Origin: DATLFQ01 sp035540915
GTDB taxonomy: Bacteria; Actinomycetota; Acidimicrobiia; Acidimicrobiales; GCA-2861595
DNA length: 5,834 nt
Direction of reading: 5' to 3'
Assembly: GCA_035540915.1 (NCBI GenBank)
Contig: DATLFQ010000081.1
Location: 1-5,834, forward strand
A program made the translations under genes and the position numbers. Under the pieces are notes generated by a model. It was not told the origin of the DNA. It made no database searches and saw nothing but the letters and a program-made list of their open reading frames with translations. Positions 4,790-5,834 of this stretch are shown one piece after another. How positions within the stretch are numbered: the stretch's first letter is position 1; each line of letters opens with the position of its first letter.

Positions 4790-5545
4790 CTACGGCACGG
4801 GAGCGAGGGCGACCACGGCAGGGCGGGGCGGGCGATCGGCCGGTTGCGGGGCCGAACCGACGAACGGGGCGTCGCCGAAGGCGAAGACGCCGCCGTCGGC
4901 GGCCACCAGCCGGTAGCCACGCCCGCTGGGCGACGACGCCATTCCCACCACCGGGCGGTTGAGGCGCAGCCCGCCGGTCGACCCGAGGAAGCGGGCGTCG
5001 CCGAAGGCGAAGACGCCGCCGTCAGCGGCGACCAGCCAGTAGCCACGCCCGCTGGGCGCCGATGCCATTCCCACCACCGGGCGGTTCAGGCGCAGGGCGC
5101 CCGCCGACCCGAGGAACCGGGCGTCGCCGAAGGCGAAGACGCCGCCGTGGGCGGCCACCAGCCAGTAGCCGTTGCCACTGGGCGTGGACGCCATCCCGAC
5201 CACGGGGCTGTTCAGGGGCAGAGCGCCCGTCGACCCGAGGAAGCGGGCGTCGCCGAAGGCGAAGACGCCGCCGTCGGCGGCCACCAGCCAGTAGCCGTTG
5301 CCACTGGGGGTGGCCGCGATGCCCACGACCGGGCTGTTCAGGCGCAGGGCGCCCGTGGAGCCGAGGAAGCGGGCGTCGCCGAAGGCGAACACGCCGCCGT
5401 CCGCGGCCACCAGCCAGTAGCCCAGCCCGCTGGGGGTGGCGGCGATCCCGACGACCGGGCGGTTGGTGCGGATGGTCGACGTCGGGCCCAGGTCCGGCGC
5501 GCCACCGACGGGGAAGACGGCGCCGTCGGCGGCGGCGAGCCAGTA
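4790..5545 (-). repeat. Six tandem 126-bp coding repeats
   Basis: In reading order the units are 5545-5420, 5419-5294, 5293-5168, 5167-5042, 5041-4916 and 4915-4790. Units 2-5 are almost identical in protein and close in DNA; GCGTCGCCGAAGGCGAA recurs on the + strand at the 126-bp period. Unit 1 (AVFPVGGAPDLGPTSTIRTN) and the second half of unit 6 (APQPADRPPRPAVV) are divergent, as is usual for edge copies. Unit 4 has His for Asp in YWLVAAHGG. Confidence 0.95.
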
Positions 5546-5834
5546 GCCGCCGCGCTGCTCCTCGAGCACGTACAGGCCCGAGTTGCGGTCGGTGACCACG
5601 ACGTGGCCGGGCATGGGGGCCACGCCCGACACCGAGGCCCGTGTCGGCAGCTGGCCGGTCGGATCGGCCACGTCAGGCGGGACGAACGACGCTACCTCGC
5701 GGGCCTGGCCCGCCGGCGACACCTCGTGGACCCGCAGCCCGTCGGCGTGGGTGGCGACCATCAGCCGGTTGGCGACCACGGCGGTGTGGTGGGCCGAGTA
5801 GATGCCGAGGTCCGGCGGCGGGAAGGTCCGCGCG
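4790..5834 (-). CDS. LVIVD-like beta-propeller protein with C-terminal YWLVAADGGVFAFGDA repeats (N-terminus off window)
   Basis: The frame stays open to the right edge, so the N-terminus is missing; it ends at TAG 4792-4790. The visible first part resembles the closing blades of LVIVD-repeat propeller proteins: it contains YSAHHTAVVANRLMVATHADG, split here as YSAHHTAVV and NRLMVATHADGLRV, and closes with HVVVTDRNSGLYVLEE. Six 42-residue units follow, with consensus YWLVAADGGVFAFGDA, then RFLGSTGALRLN, then SPVVGIAATPSGNG. This repeat is widespread in secreted or surface proteins of actinobacteria, notably Acidimicrobiia, and probably folds as beta-propeller blades. No enzymatic motif is seen and the function is unknown; extracellular location is inferred from the family, as no signal peptide or membrane segment is visible here. 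A GTG at 5779 could be taken as a start, but homology continues upstream, so it is internal. The gene lies 463 bp from the helicase and has no evident link to repair. Confidence 0.85.
   Translation of the reverse strand, partial: ARTFPPPDLGIYSAHHTAVVANRLMVATHADGLRVHEVSPAGQAREVASFVPPDVADPTGQLPTRASVSGVAPMPGHVVVTDRNSGLYVLEEQRGGYWLAAADGAVFPVGGAPDLGPTSTIRTNRPVVGIAATPSGLGYWLVAADGGVFAFGDARFLGSTGALRLNSPVVGIAATPSGNGYWLVAADGGVFAFGDARFLGSTGALPLNSPVVGMASTPSGNGYWLVAAHGGVFAFGDARFLGSAGALRLNRPVVGMASAPSGRGYWLVAADGGVFAFGDARFLGSTGGLRLNRPVVGMASSPSGRGYRLVAADGGVFAFGDAPFVGSAPQPADRPPRPAVVALAPVP

Noticed and set aside
4790..5545. CRISPR-like regular repeats
   Set aside because: The 126-bp period is in frame and encodes 42-residue protein repeats with no variable spacers; it is a coding repeat array.

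Overview
The window is very GC-rich chromosomal DNA with strongly GC-biased codon use, GTG starts and few Shine-Dalgarno sequences. Several starts have a TANNNT-type -10 hexamer only 6-8 bases upstream, as in leaderless actinobacterial genes. A UvrD-type helicase with a C-terminal HRDC domain (the mycobacterial UvrD2 architecture), an MSMEG_6728-like protein and a secreted-type protein with tandem 'YWLVAADGGVFAFGDA' repeats all point to Actinomycetota. The repeat protein suggests Acidimicrobiia or a relative, probably from an environmental genome; this placement is inference.

Layout. (1) 1-468 (+): the C-terminal end of a Lys/Arg/Ala/Pro-rich protein with a histone-H1-like or HU-tail composition. 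Its first ~100 bases are an exact reverse complement of bases 192-295, so the extreme left edge is either a real inverted duplication or a fold-back artefact. (2) 533-985 (-): a 150-aa MSMEG_6728-like protein of the Pyr_excise (pyrimidine-dimer glycosylase) type, convergent with the tail gene across a GC-rich hairpin. (3) 1023-1793 (+): exodeoxyribonuclease III / AP endonuclease (xthA), divergent from gene 2 with only 37 bp between the starts. (4) 1891-2190 (-): a 99-aa stand-alone sigma-70 region-4 helix-turn-helix protein. (5) 2248-4326 (-): a 692-aa UvrD2-like superfamily 1 DNA helicase, 57 bp upstream of gene 4 in the same direction. (6) 4327-4789: 463 bp with no convincing gene but several palindromes, a tandem 11-mer and two copies of a TTGACG-containing word. 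(7) 4790 to the right edge (-): the C-terminal part of a probable extracytoplasmic protein with an LVIVD-like beta-propeller end followed by six 42-residue repeats.

The core (2-5) reads as a small DNA-repair neighbourhood. A putative lesion glycosylase and the AP endonuclease that could process its product share one divergent promoter gap. Next to them is a repair helicase followed by a small DNA-binding protein derived from a sigma factor. I did not find a clearly new multi-gene system. The points most worth checking are the minimal region-4 protein paired with the helicase, the helicase's lack of a cysteine cluster, the inverted repeat at the left edge, and a CCCTTGACG word found three times, all on the same strand and all in gaps.
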